From Boletus sp. NGJ (taxonomy: Eukaryota > Basidiomycota > Agaricomycetes > Boletales > Boletaceae), in contig JAGTXK010000091.1 of NCBI GenBank assembly GCA_019096195.1, positions 124,001 through 188,000 of the forward strand: a stretch of 64,000 bases of DNA, written 5' to 3'. Both the position numbers and the translations under genes were made by a program. The notes below the pieces were generated by a model. The model did no database searches, had not been told where the DNA came from, and saw nothing but the letters and a program-made list of their open reading frames with translations. This document shows positions 10,633 through 23,300 of the stretch, piece after piece. The first letter of the stretch is position 1; each line of letters begins with the position of its first letter.

Positions 10633-11960
10633 CAGTGACTTTCAAAATTGAGTCAATATTTTGAGATTTTGGAGTATTAGCTATATAGCTCAGGAACTTG
10701 AACAAATAGAACCAAAGTATAAGTGGGTGCCTAAATTTGCCTGCTGCTGGCTATCTGTCAAAAAAGTATTTATGTAAGTTGAGTATGTATCCATGGAGAT
10801 GTCATCAATTTAATTCAATATGTCATTGACTCAATTGTGTAACTATCTGTCAGATCTATCAAAGGTGGACAGCTGTTATATGTAACCCTTGATGGAAGTA
10901 TAATACATGGTTACCATAGTTACTATATCTTATTAATCACTTCAACTAACACTATTTAAAGGCTGGTTTAATCTCTTATGCCTTTCAAATTCACTATGCA
11001 TTCTACTCCCTCTTCTCAAAAAGAAAACATCCTTTCTCTGGCCTCTAATGGTCATTCTACTCATCATATTGCCTCCAAACTAGGTGTCAGCCAGTCTACT
11101 GTCTCCAGGATCTTTTTCCCAATAGATTTGTACCACTTTCTGACTGTCCCTTCAAGCTTTCAGCCACTTCTCAGCATGCTATCATCACTCAAATCACCAC
11201 AGGCAGAGCTGCCAATGCTGTCCAGACTACCCATTATATCAATTCCATCATTCCTAGTCTAGTCTCCTCACAAACAGTGAGAAGAGTTCTTAAAAAACAT
11301 TCATTTAAGGCTGTAACAAAGAAGAAAAAGCCACTTCTTGCTGCAAGAAATAAGAAGAAGCATTTAGCCTTTGCTCTAAAGTATCAGAAATGGACTATTG
11401 AGAACTAGAAGAGGGTTATTTGATCAGATGGAAAGGAATGGGTATGGAAACAGGCAGGTGAGGACCTTATTAATAGAGAGATTTAGAGAACAGTGAAGTT
11501 TGGAGGAGGAAATATCATGGTATGGGTTGGGAAGGTATTGGGCATCTTGCAGAGGTTGACGGAAGGATGGATGCCAATCATTATTTTAAAGAACAACTTG
11601 CTTCCCAGCTTGGAGGAATCTGGAATTTCTCTAGAGGATATGATTTTTCAACAGAACAATGACCCCAAATATACCTCCAAAACAGCAAAAACATGGATGG
11701 AGGACAATGATATCAATCTCCTGGATTGGCCTCCACAATCTCCAGATCTCAATCCTATTGAATACCTTTGGCATCACATCAAAAAGGAGCTTGCCAAGTA
11801 TTCAAGACATGCCAAAAAAGTATGGGAGATTTGGGATAAAGTGGCAGAAGTATGGAACAACATAGATACAGAGATGTGTCAGAATTTGATTGAAAGCATG
11901 CCTAGGAGGATCCAAGCAGTAATCAAGGCCAAAGGAGATCATACAAAGTACTAGAATTGG
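10633..11960 (+). mobile_element. Tc1/mariner element D, decayed, right arm missing
   Basis: The left end is clear: TA at 10,631-10,632, then CAGTGACTTTC, with the inverted inner motif near 10,840 (CATTGACTCAATTGTGT mirrors the outer AAAATTGAGTCAATA). No matching right arm follows the transposase, so the element is truncated shortly after 11,954. It is a different subfamily from A, B and C. Confidence 0.8.
10978..11954 (+). pseudogene. Tc1 transposase D, broken
   Basis: The N-terminal frame (10,978-11,262) keeps the first helix-turn-helix, HIASKLGVSQSTVSRI, then loses frame. The C-terminal frame (11,493-11,954) keeps FGGGNIMVW and [11 protein letters not shown] with the final Glu and ends AKGDHTKY. 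The second catalytic Asp reads Asn (FQQNNDPKYTSK), and the WSDE block with the first Asp is damaged around 11,400-11,440. It is inactive. Confidence 0.88.
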
Positions 11961-12329
11961 CTAATTCTATAGAGTTGATATATGGTTTGCTGACCACCTC
12001 ACATCCTTCCAATTGAATTCCCATGGACCATCAAACAGACTCATACTATGCCAACATTCTTGTTAGGTACTCATGTGCAGTATAGTCATAACAAATTTAA
12101 TTGGATGCCTTTTCTGTGTAGTATGGGGAGGGCCAAGACATGTTCTACTTAGTATACTGGAAATGAACATTTTCACTATGTAGTACTTTGTAGCAGATAC
12201 AAAATGATATTTTTCTACATAGTACTCTGTAGTGGACAGAATCACATAAATGACTACAGAGTGCTATGTAGACTACATAACCACCAAAGTTACTACAGGC
12301 CCATTTGTTTTTTCCAGATAACTAGAGAA
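11961..12329. other. No recognisable gene
   Basis: AT-rich spacer between the Tc1 remnant and the Copia tail. It holds several TAGTACT/ACATAGT-type short repeats (12,120-12,280) but no terminal repeats or coding signal that I can support. Confidence 0.4.
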
Positions 12330-13358
12330 AGCTAGAGAATTCTTGTATATGTGCATTTGTCACTTAGGCCACAAAATCTCATTAGATTAATGCACCTATA
12401 TAAACAAAGTCCTAGAACAATATGGCATGACCAATGCCAAATCAGCCACCACTCCACTTCCTACTGGATATTATCCAGAGCCTAACCAAGACACTGCAGA
12501 TTCTGCCCTTTGATCCAGATCTCAATAAGTTATCAGATTACTTCTATATCTGATGCTCATAGCAATGGTGCACCATTTGGCCAATCCCTTACAGGAACAT
12601 TTAGATAAAGCACTATACATTTGCCACTATCTAATTGGCACTAGGAAATATTCCTTAGACTTTGATGGTTCCTTAGGCTTAGGCCTAATGGCATGCAGAT
12701 TCAGAGTTGAGTACATGCCACTCTCCGATTGCAGCCAACAAGCTATCTAGATATGTACTCTCTTACATGAGTTAGGGTACAACTTTGCTGCTATTTCTAT
12801 CTGTGAAGATAATTAGGGTTCCATCTTTATGGCCTCTAATCCTATCACAGAAAAAAACACAACAAGCACATAGATATTCATTATCACTTTGTGCATGAAG
12901 GTGTTGCTAATGGCAAAGTGACCCTATTCTATATTGAGGGAAATGATAATTCTGCTGATATGTTCACAAAGAACTTGGGGCATATCAAATTCAATAAATT
13001 TAGAACAGACTTAGGCCTGATCTTCTACCACACACCACCAACCCCTTTGCAGCCTTTGATGGTGCAAACTTATGCTTGTAAACCTTATCTGATTTTAAGC
13101 AAGGGGAAGTGTTGAACATAGTACTATTAAGCTGCTTATGTATTTCACCCCTATCTATAGTACTAATATAGTAGGTAGATTATTTAGTGGAAGACTAAAT
13201 GTATCATATAAAGGCTATACACAGCACCTCTTTAATTTAATACTTTTGCCACTCTCACTTGTGCCCATAAGTAGCAAAGTCTCTCCTCTAGCATATTTCA
13301 GTGCTGCTCTAAGTGTCTAGCACACCTTTGTGCTGCTCTGATATGCACCTGTTCTACA
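12330..13358 (+). mobile_element. Copia element, 3' tail with LTR (fossil)
   Basis: The plus strand shows the end of a Copia polyprotein: the RT end (YINKVLEQYGMTNAKSATTP around 12,400), then PLQEHLDKALYICHYLIGTRKY, then the RNase H end (HYHFVHEGVANGKVTLFYIE and DMFTKNLG, 12,880-13,020). A purine tract AAGGGGAAG precedes the LTR at 13,110. Only the 3' tail remains; it is broken in several places and CpG-poor, so probably old. Confidence 0.85.
13110..13358 (+). repeat. Copia 3' LTR
   Basis: This 249-bp segment begins TGTTGAACA directly after the purine tract and ends TGTTCTACA, giving the usual TG...CA borders with short near-inverted ends. No second copy is in the window, so the end is set by the border motif alone. 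Confidence 0.6.
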
Positions 13359-13929
13359 TGGCAGCATTTGGTGGTCAATTAATTCACAGCACACACACAT
13401 AATGAGAGCATGTCACTTTTCATTGAGTGCACTCTTTTTGAACTTAGTTATTTACAATCTTATACCAATCACAAGCAATCTGTTAAGTCTAAACACCATT
13501 ATCATTGAATCACTCATTCCAAAGTAAGTAATGTGTATGCAAGATTGTATTGATATGTGATGTCATCAAAAAATTGTATGCACTATGGAAGTCATTAAGA
13601 AAGGAGGGTGAGGGGGGGTTATGAATGAGGGAATATGCAGCCAATGAATTTGGTAATCACAATGAGAATATTTAACAAATAGCTAGTAATCTACTATGCT
13701 CATGAGGTTTGAGTGGGGGGGAGTAGAGTAGAGAGCAGATACTCTTCATTGTTTAAAAGAGATTGTCAAACTGCACTGGATGGGAGTACTGGTGGTGGAG
13801 TAAACTGGAACCACACTAGAGTTTCCATGGTGGATTGGAAAGGGCCTGGAAGTTTTTCAGTTGATGACCCACATGGCCTACCAAATCTTGATGATGTGAG
13901 AACTGGAGTAGATTAGAGAATAAACCAGC
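13359..13929. other. No recognisable gene
   Basis: AT-rich spacer with G-rich patches (13,600-13,620; 13,710-13,720). One 67-codon plus-strand frame (13,713-13,916) has no recognisable feature. Confidence 0.4.
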
Positions 13930-16900
13930 ACTTAAAATGCTCCAGACTTACCTCCTGAATCATCATAATTGTTAGATTTGATTTGTTTCTTATGAAAAAG
14001 CTGAGATGAGTTGCTCTCAATGGCAAATGAGGTGGACACAGTGCGTTGTTGCTGAGATTGCTATCACTAGTAGCAACAATGAGATTATTCAGTTGTCATT
14101 ACTCAGACTAACTGTGATATAACATATGCCCCTGAGTTTGATGTATTATAGATGACACTGCCATTACCACCATCCATAGCATGATTGAGTCTGTCTAATG
14201 GGGTATTCAGTGCCAACACTGCTGCCTCCTTAGCTCTTTCATATGCTATGAGCTTTATAAAGTAGTATTCATCATCACTGTCAGACTTTAAGAGATCAAA
14301 ATCAGTAAAGAAATGTCAAGAAGTAGAGGAAGCTGGTGTGGGATTCATTTCAAGGATCTAAATTTCATCATTCATGTCACCTAGACATAATGACACCTTA
14401 TGATCAACAACCCAGGCCTTGCCTTTGTCATGGCCAAGGGCATCACCCAAGTCTAACTCAGAGTCCAATCTAATAATCTTGATTCCACTGGCATGTGAGT
14501 CTAACAAGTCCCTAGTTAGTGCTTTTGATATAGCCTTGTCCCAGTCTGTATATGAAGACTAAGGAATAGCAACTCAGAGAACTGAAATATATATAAGAAT
14601 GTCTTCATATATTCAAATGGCTATAACATACCAATAATGATGGAGTAAGTGCACCAGCTCTGTCCGGGGATATCTTTGGCTTCATTGAGAGGTCTTCCAA
14701 TGATAACAGGCCACTTGAGAATATAGAGAGTACGCCCTGTGGCACTAGCCACAACATAATGGAATGATTCTGTAGCCAGTTTTCCACAGTGGGCATCAAG
14801 CCACTTGAAGGATTTCTAGAGAAGCTGGTGAAGCCAAGCATCAATTGTAGTTGTATTCCAAGAAACTTTGAATTTGAGGTTATTTCCATTATCCTCGCGA
14901 ATGAGTAAACCACGGTGTCTCAAATTCTTGCAAGCAATTGCAGATGGTTTATTTGTTGCACATAGTGTACCATTCTGACAAGCACTGTGGTCAACACATA
15001 TATTCATGTCTGAAAGTGATTGAGTATATACCATATTGAGATCTGTTGGTATCATTATTACAATATCAATTTTGAGCCCTTGGTTTTGACAAACATGTGT
15101 AGCCAAACTTGAACTACTAGTAGTAGAAGCCTTGTTACTTAAAAATCTGTGCTAGATAAAATCAGAGTGTAAGTAGTAGAAACACAGTGATTGGATGCTG
15201 TATCTTACTCAAAAGCCAAAGGCTTGACCATCACATGACTGGGAATTCTGAGTCTGGTGGAACCCAGTGAAAGCTTCAGTCTGGATGGTCTCTGAAATAG
15301 TCTTTGCATGCTGTCATACACCATACCAGTCTAAGATCTTCTAAACAGTAGAATTATTCAGAGTTAATGAGGTGGAATTACTATGATGGCATTCTTTCCA
15401 TTGACACATTTAACAGCAATTTCCCTTTCTCCTAGCATCTGGAATGATCCAGAAACACTGTGATGGTTGATTGTTGCTTAACATAGATAGATCTAGCAGA
15501 TGGGGAAGGGATGATCATAGAAGCAAGTTCTTCAAGTATCTGTTTTATAACATTTGTACTAGTCATAGTTCCCATCTTTGATCATGTCCACCTATATCAT
15601 CATGTCCAAAACCTGCACCCATAAGACCACTCATAGCCATCAGATTGTAAATGGCATTTTCACTTTGGGTTTTTAGCCTCCCTCTATTCACTCTGCTTCT
15701 GCAACTCTGTAATCCATAGAGATGATTCCTTCTTCTCAAACTGCTTGGAGAGTGAGGGTAAACACATCTTGCACTTCAGCAAACTGAAAGGGGGTGACTG
15801 CAGGAGGTATATCAATAGCAGCATATTGAACATGCTGATTTGAATCAGCTTCAATCTCAGCTTGCTTGTTGCCAGTATATACAGTATTGTGGTATCTTCA
15901 TCTTCATGCATAATGCACCATGCTGCAGGTCAGATAGAAACTGCATGTTTTATGCCAATTGTGTGTTGATTGTATAAAGTTCAATGTATATTTTCACTGC
16001 CTCAATCACCATGCACATGAGAGGATGTCCCATACATCACAATGGCATTAAGGAAAACATCTAAAACAGTTGATGCATAATTGTTGATATTGGCTTGCAA
16101 ATCAATAACCTACTGCTCAGGCATTCTTAGTAAATAAATTTCAAAAGTAATAAAAAAAATGAATACTATACAAGAATATCTGTCAATCATTCCACGAATG
16201 ACAAAGCCCCAACAAATTAACTTATACAGTAGTGGCCATCAATATGTCACAAATGATTGAAATGTGGCACTTTGTAAGTCCAGTTTTGTATTGTTGTTTG
16301 GCAGTGAAGGATTTGGTCAAGCAGGTCAATCCATTACATGGATGATTGCACATGTTTCCATTGGATATGCAGTTCATGTGACTTGAGGCATGCAATGATG
16401 AAACAAAGACCAGCATTTGGCCACTCCTGCTTGTAATGATGGACAAGTATGTTGAGCTCGTCATTTGTTATGTCAGAAAACTGTTTGGTGAAACTGTTGA
16501 ATTGAAGATGGTGATGTAGTATATCCTGATCCATTTCTAATAACTGTGCAAGTGTTTATAGTGGGATGCAATGGCTGGCTGATACTGCTTCAGCTAATCA
16601 GTCTTGATTGAATATGAAAAATGGATGGCCCCAATAATCTAATGAGAAGAGCTGTACAGAATTAATATATACAATATTGGATGTAAGGTATTCACTTGAA
16701 GTTTTTTTTTTCAGTGTTAGCATCAAACACTTAAAAAAAATACTTACTGCCCCTCTGCAGCCAAAGCAACATCCTCAAGATTCTTTATAAGCTTAGCAAG
16801 CTGGTGTGCACATTCTTCAATCCAAATCATGTCATCTACCACATGTTCAAGTGCTTCTAATAGGGGGATCATGTGGTATTGAGTTAATCAGAGTGAATTT

Positions 16901-17041
16901 GAAGGCAAAGCAGGTCTGCATCTTCTTGTTGTAAAAGTTGTAGAGCATGTTTGTAAGTGCCTTGCAGGAGTTCATGAGCACAGACAACATCAACACTCCA
17001 ATAGTTTCTGGATGGAAGGTTTGAAAAATCTTGTAGATGGT
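13930..17041 (-). pseudogene. Remnant of an integrase-catalytic-domain (rve) gene
   Basis: Minus-strand traces form a multi-part gene. The N-terminal block (16,870-16,748) reads WIEECAHQLAKLIKNLED. The frame 16,334-16,534 has FSDITNDELNILVHHY and EWPNAGLCFIIACLKSHELH, followed by SLWHIDG-like and SRVHGD.GSEN-like stretches (16,300-15,990). These match the order of the cellular integrase-core family common in Agaricomycetes (helical DNA-binding part, HIDGH with the first Asp, then D.G.EN). The downstream pieces (15,684-15,911; 14,605-15,106; 13,970-14,420) have coding character but no family I can name. The gene is broken in many places. Confidence 0.6.
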
Positions 17042-17596
17042 TGTTATGACTGACTCAGGTAGAGGCAGTCATAGACTTGAAGGGTGACACACACCAACTA
17101 GGTGATGTTGACAAGGGACGAGCAATGTTGAGCACCACCAGAGACATAGACATGAAGAGTCTTCCTTCATAGAGGTTGAGGACTATGAAGAGCCTCACAA
17201 GGATGAGTAGCTAGAGTAGCTACTGGAGTTCACATGGTTAAAAGGACTCATAGAGATCTCAGAGATAATGTAGAGTAGATTCAAGTAGGTTCTATTTAGT
17301 AGACATTGTATTCAGAGTCAGATTTATATATGTAGGGCATGGGAGCCCACAAGCCACAATGGGAAAGGATAAGTAAAGTATAGAAACTGGTGGAATCCCA
17401 TGGAAGCGAAGGTGGAGATGAAAGGGATTCCATGTAAGTTATAAGAGTACAGTAATCAGCCAGTAGGGCCAAGAGAAACTGGTAGAAGTGTCAATTGAGG
17501 CCTAGACTGGTTGACATATGGTCCAATGAGTGGAGACAGTGAAGAGGATGAAGGGAAAGATGAAAGAAAAGGTGAACATAATGGTGAATCATAACA
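17042..17596 (-). repeat. Solo LTR of the Gypsy family at 18,792
   Basis: This 555-bp segment is collinear with the LTR at 18,792-19,353 over its whole length. It has TGTTATGAC and ATCATAACA ends and a nearly perfect 5-bp flanking duplication (ATGGT/ATGGC). No internal Gypsy sequence adjoins it. It is inserted next to the N-terminal part of the integrase-gene remnant. Confidence 0.8.
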
Positions 17597-18109
17597 ATGG
17601 CCATTCATGGCCCAGAACATGTTGTAGCTGATGTGGTAGATGTTGTGCAAGTTACAATGTCTTAATCAATGTAAATATGTACACATTAGTCTCCTCACAC
17701 TACATCATCAACTACAACTGTAACCCATGCCCATTCCTCAAGAACAACATCCTAAATATTACTTCAAGAATGGGACTGTTTTATTTTTGGTATTTTTTCT
17801 TCTTTATTTATACACCTGATGGAGCAACTCATGGGATGATGCATGGTGTGTTAACAGAGCCCAGAACCAAGGCAACACACACTGTATAAGCTCTACCCAG
17901 CCTACTTTCACTATGGTCTTCAGTTCTTGAGTCACTCCTATTGCTTTCTTATCAACATGACAATAGTACAGAGGGAACATGTGACAAGAACCCAATCATT
18001 CTACATGATATTGTTTGTCATGAATTCAATTACATTCTAATCTTTTTATCTGGTGGGTGTGTGCTACTAAGTTCTTATTATAGTTTATATTTGTGTAACA
18101 TCTAATGCT
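17597..18109. other. No recognisable gene
   Basis: AT-rich spacer between the solo LTR and a gene remnant. Short frames such as 17,677-17,889 have no recognisable feature. Part may be the degenerate 5' portion of the plus-strand remnant that follows. Confidence 0.4.
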
Positions 18110-18733
18110 TTCTATAGCTATGCTGGTGAGCAGTATCACAAAGAATATTTAATGTCTGTCCTCATGTTGTTAGCCTTCTTTGAGAACAGCCATGGTTACA
18201 AGTATGCCATTGCTGAACTCAGACATCTGTCCATCTTGACTCCTTCTCTCAAACTCCACCTTGAATGTCAATATCATGTTGACAAATGGGTTGAATCTGC
18301 TTTCCAGAATCTAATGTTATAACCACTGTCATTCATTTCCCTCCTCAAAGTTCATCAAATGGAATTGGAATATTTTTATATACTTGCTTGCATGGAGACA
18401 CTAATTGAGGAAAGCTATTGAGCCATTGCATACACAGAGCCCCCACTAGCATAACCAGCTACTTGCATGACACCTGCTCAATGTGCAGTTGTGTGGAAGG
18501 ATAAGTGGTGGAATGGAGTTGCACAACACTTGCTTCATCCTGAAGCTCCAACCTATGGTGGAGAGATTCTGACTATGCTGGATGAGGTTGAGATATCTAA
18601 TATCTACATTCACTGCAAATAGGCAGCAGTATCAAATAATGTATTGCAAAATATTGCCATACTTGATGTTATGGAACTACAGACAGATGAGCACATTTGC
18701 ACTTTGTTTAGACAAATTTCATCAGTTGAATAG
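18110..18733 (+). pseudogene. Remnant of an unnamed basidiomycete protein family
   Basis: The plus strand reads, with several stops, YKYAIAELRHLSILTPSLKL, then CQYHVDKWVESAFQNLM, then VHQMELEYFYILACMETLIE, then CAVVWKDKWWNGVAQHLLHP. Helix-rich blocks with W.E.AF..L and C..VWK..WW patterns recall a large lineage-specific family in mushroom genomes, often annotated as BTB-domain or hypothetical proteins. The recognition is from memory. It is broken by in-frame stops at several points and ends just before the Gypsy LTR. Confidence 0.5.
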
Positions 18734-18791
18734 TGTTCTTATTATTGTAGCTCTTTAGCTCTTTAGAGTTGTGCATATAGTACTATGTTCA

Positions 18792-19353
18792 TGTTACAAC
18801 TGACTCAGGTAGAGGTGGTCATTAACCTGAAAGGTGACACACACCAACTAGATGGCATCTACAAGAGACAAGTGGGAGTGAAGGCCACTGGGACATAGAT
18901 AAATATGTAGAGTCTTCATATGAATCGTAGTTGAGCACTTTAGTGAGGCTCACAAGGATAGGTAGCTGAGGTGGCTACTGGGGGACAAGGTGAAGATGAA
19001 GCATCTAGTTGAGAGTAAGACAAGAACTCACAGAGATCCTGGGTTACAATGTGGGTAGATTCAAGAAGGTTCTACCTAATGGACATTGTATCTAGAGTCA
19101 GATTTATATACATACGGCATGGAGGTCTATGAGTCATAATGGGAAAGGGATTGGGTAAAGTATAGAGACCAAAGAAGCTCTGTGGAATGGGAAGACAGAA
19201 ATAAAAGGAGCTTTGTGTGATATAAATACAGTAAGCAGCCAGTAGGGCGAAGAGGAACTGATAGGTTAGTCATCAGAGGCCCAACTGGGTGACATGTAGT
19301 AAAGGAGGAAGAAAAAGAGTAGGAAAGAGTACATTGGTGAACAGATTGTAACA
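18792..19353 (-). repeat. 3' LTR of the Gypsy chromovirus
   Basis: This 562-bp LTR has TGTTACAA...TTGTAACA borders, so the terminal eight bases are a perfect inverted repeat. A purine tract adjoins it on the internal side. A related solo LTR lies at 17,042-17,596 in the same orientation. Confidence 0.85.
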
Positions 19354-21712
19354 TTACCCCCAGCATATGGTCAAAGCACTGCTAAGACTCAGTCAAGGCA
19401 TCAGTAGTCTCTCTGGGGAGATCTGGTGATATTCCCAATGGTTTTGTCACTGTATATATCATCACTGTGGTCGATGGTGTCAGTGAGGGAGGTGGTGTGA
19501 TGAGGTGGGACTTTTCTTGGGGTATGACAAATGAAGTAAGGGGGAAGGACCTATCAAGTCATTTGCAGGGAGCAGGAGGAGCAGTTAGAGGATGGAGATG
19601 ATGAAGGTGGTGATGGAGGGTTAGGATGACAACAGAAAGGGCAACAGTAGGTGGTATGGCCTAGGGACCACCATAGACAAGAGAGACATTGGTAATTTGG
19701 ATATTGAGCATGTACATGATTGAGGTGGTGACATTGTCCCCAAACTGGGGATGGTTAAAGCCTAGAGGGATATGGCCATCATTACCAGTCCAGCTGGCTT
19801 CTATGCGTTGGATTAGATATAGCTTGTCAGGGTGAAGCAGGGCAGAGGAGGCAGATAGAGTGGATGAGGTGGATAGTAGGGGGATGGTGGGGGGGCATAT
19901 GGTCTGCTATTTCCCTGAGGTACCTATCCAGGTTGTTGAGTAGTTCTACTGCACTGAGTTGGTACATGGCAGTGACAAGGTCTGCTCTCAATTCCTCATG
20001 GATGGCATGAAGATGGATCTGGATAACCAAAAGGGTTGTATTGATGGTGGTCCTGTTAGCGACTATGCACAATTGAGCACACTGTAGATACACTTTGTAT
20101 AGAGAATAGAGCAGGAAGGAGTAGTCTAGATGAGCTCCCAACAATGAGGGCCATCTGTGGGTTTTCCAAATTCCACATGAGGTGGGTGACATCGTCAAGA
20201 TCTAGGAAGTCATCATGGAGCCTATTGGCATATAGAGGGAGGTCCATGGCAAGGATGGGTCCAGGGGTAGATGCTAGTAATACCAGAGTTGGTATGTGAG
20301 GAGGAGTAGATGAGTTGCTGGAAGGAGATGCCATAGGAGTAGGAGGGCAAGTGTTATTGTTGACAACAGTGGGAGGGTGTAGTTCCAGTGAATGGTGGGG
20401 GATAGGAGGAGGTGAAACACACAGAGAAGATACCAATGATACAGAGTCTGAGGAGAGCAGGTTGTGAACAACAACCAATTCAAAGGAGTCTTTGACAGAG
20501 AAGGAGATAGAGGTGTAGGAGGTGTTCATGTTAGAGTCAAGAGAGGGGGATTCTTAGGGAAACATTTTAGGGTGACATCTCTTATAGTCTTGGAGGAGGG
20601 TCTGTGTGTTTTTCAAGTCCCACTTAGAAATCCAGAAATCTTCTTCTATGAGGTACCCTTTCCATTGGATCAGGAAGGAGTAGTGAGATGGAGTTCCACA
20701 GTGTCATAAGACCTTATCTATTTCATATTCAGCTTCTCCAGCAATAAGGTCTGGTAGTGGAGCAGAGTGGTGTTTGCCATAAACAGCATTTTTGTGACAA
20801 GGTGAGAAAAGGGATGCATGAAACACAGGGTGGATTTTCCATATCTTTGGAAGTCAGAGTTTGTAGATAATTGAGGATAGAACATCAGTAATGGTGAAAA
20901 GTTCTTCTTTTTTGGTGGAGAACTTCAGATCGGCATCACATCATTTAAGGTTCATGGCTTCAAGCCAGACTTGGTCTCTTTTGACGAAAGGTTTGAACAT
21001 TTTCTTTGAGTGAGAGATCATGGTTTGGTGGGCAAGTTTGTAGGCAGCTAGGGCTTCATTCCTAGCTGTGGAGAGGCATTTAATGCGGTCTTCTACTGCA
21101 GGGATAGCTATTTTGGGGATAACCTTGGGTAGAGGGCGTGGTTTGTATTCAAGGAGAAGGGAGAACAGTGATTGCCTAGTGACAGAGTGGGATCAGTGAT
21201 TATGTGCAAATTCTGCATGTGTGATCTTTTCGGACCACAAGGTAAGTTCATTGCCACAGAAGATGTAGAGGTAGGTTTCAATTTCTTGGTTAACACATTC
21301 AGTTTCTCCATTAGATTGAGAGTGATAGGTGGTAGATAGGGAGAGGTCGTAGTTTAGGAGTTTACCAAGTTTCTTAGCAAATGCAGAGGTGAATTGGGGT
21401 CCACAGTTGGAGATGATTTTATCATAGAGGCTGTAATGTGAGTATACTTTGTGAAAAAAAAGGGTGGCAATTCCTTCAGCAGTGACAGTCTTCTTAGTAG
21501 GGCAAAGGATTACCCCCTTAGTAAGCCCATAACCAAGAGAGAGTTGAAGCCAGCAGAGAGGGGAAGGTTAGTGATAAGGTTGTAGAATATCTGACAGAAG
21601 GGCAAGGATGAAGCTGAGTGAATGAAGGTGAGGGGGTGGTTGGTGGGGTGGGTATTGGCTTTACATTGCTGGCAGGAGGGGCAACTAGCAATGTAAGAGC
21701 AGACATATATAA
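18792..21712 (-). mobile_element. Gypsy chromovirus, 3' half with LTR (fossil)
   Basis: On the minus strand the parts are a zinc-binding integrase N-terminus (near 21.7 kb), the integrase core (21.6-21.1 kb, with QSNGETE-like ending), a chromodomain near 20.6-20.75 kb (YSFLIQWKGY, EEDFWISKWDL), a proline/serine-rich tail (20,529-19,827), a purine tract GGGGGTAA and the 3' LTR. The 5' half is absent: the integrase abuts a Tc1 fragment at about 21,712. It is broken in many places and CpG-poor, hence old. Confidence 0.85.
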
Positions 21713-22548
21713 TACCATTGGTGAACCTCCTCCAAACTTAACTGTATCTTGGACCTCTCTAGCAATCAGTCCTTCTCCCTTCTTTTTCCACACATACTCT
21801 TGCCCATCTGACCCAATCCTATTGATCTTGGTCTCATCTGACCATATAACTCTCTTCCAGTCCAATGTTGATATTTGAGAGCAAATGCTAATATCTTTTT
21901 CTTGTGACCACTGGAAAGCAGTGGCTTTTTCTTCTTTACCATAGCCTTTAAAGAGACTTCCTTGAGAGTATTTCTGACAGTCTAAGAACAGACAGGAGTA
22001 TCAATGATGGTATTGATATAGTGAGCAGCATGAACAGCATTTTTGGCCTTGTTAGTAATGATTTGCTAGACAATAGCTCTCTTGTTGGTAGAGGTAAATT
22101 CGGAAAGGCCAGTTTGGATAGAAATTTTCCTAGAGGAAAGCCCATAAGAGGAGAGAGACAACATTGTTTCTTTAAGAGATGGAAATGGGTTTCATGGTGA
22201 TGATGGGAAAATAAACATGGAGTTTATATATGTTGTCTGATACTCAGTTACATAATGGTGATATAATAGACCCATTATCTAATTTATGTAATCATATTAC
22301 AGCATGCTAGGGTCCAATATATATAATCAAACTTAAAGTCAAAAAATTGTCTGAATGAGTTATAGTGTTAAAATGGCTACCAATTCATCAAATCTTATTC
22401 AAATCTCTTGAATTTTGAATGGATAGAAAGCCAAGAGTATGTACTTCATTTCCTACACTCATAGTTTAGGGCAAGGATTTGAGGTTATTTGGGGTTATTG
22501 TGTTTAGTAGAAAATGACCAAACATGTGGATAGTTTTTGAGCCAAAGC
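21713..22548 (-). mobile_element. Tc1/mariner element B2, fragment
   Basis: The right arm (about 22,330-22,548) matches the arms of element B1 at 37,037, with TTTTTGAGCC at the outer end and the inner motif near 22,340. The transposase is read on the minus strand from about 22,195 to 21,717. It has stops, an internal deletion joining GLS to FTSTNKRAIV, and stops after VKFGGGSPMV where the Gypsy integrase begins. The first catalytic block VIWSDETKINR survives (21,830-21,865). Confidence 0.83.
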
Positions 22549-22789
22549 CCTTTCTCATAAAGGTGAAGGGTAGGATCACTAAAAGGTTTGGCATCAAAGA
22601 TCTTGGATTGGTAACAGAATATCTTGGGGTCCAATTTGAATGAAACCAAAACACATGCAAAATATGGATGCATCAATTTAAATATATTGCAGTTCTAACC
22701 ATCTCTCCTCAGATTCCAAGACATCCCTTGGTTACCCCACAGCACAACACTCTAACATTCTCAATATCTACTCTATCTATCTGAAGATC
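22549..22789. other. No recognisable gene
   Basis: A short AT-rich spacer between the outer end of Tc1 B2 and the Copia scrap. I see no structure in it. Confidence 0.4.
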
Positions 22790-23300
22790 ATGGGGAAACT
22801 TGTCTACCTATTCATTAACACCCAACAAGACATATTCTACACTGTTAATGCTCTTGCACACCACACCACAAACCCTAAACTCCACTATTTCACTATCACC
22901 AAGAAAGTGCTTTGTTATCGAGCTGAGACAATGGAGCTCTGACTCCAGTATGAGTATAGGGTTCCTGATCAGAGTCTTTTCACCTACATAGATATGAGCA
23001 AATGAGACTGATTGGCACTAATCATCCATGTAGCATAGCATATTGTTAGATCTAGTATATACAAGTATAAACCCCTAGACAGTATATAAAGGCCCAAGAG
23101 CCACCAGAGGACCTAGGTCCTGTCCTCTTGGTCTTTCTCATCCTTTATTGGTGGATGCTAAGAGCTAGTTGATTACTCTTACTTGCCTTCTGATTGTACT
23201 AAACCTCTGATAAGGTTTGGCCATTTCATTGGGACAAGACTTCTGAGCAGCTCTTAGACTAGCTATCCAATTGCCCATCTTTAGTCATCCCTTGTCCCTA
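22790..23300 (+). mobile_element. Copia scrap with possible LTR start (fossil)
   Basis: The plus strand reads GKLVYLFINTQQDIFYTVNA followed by HHTTNPKLHYFTITKKVL, the Copia block between RT and RNase H (YL..TRPDI...V..LS). At 23,044 TGTTAGATC begins a segment with a TATATAAAGG box (about 23,080) that could be the following LTR; its end is not defined. Only a small piece remains. Confidence 0.55.
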
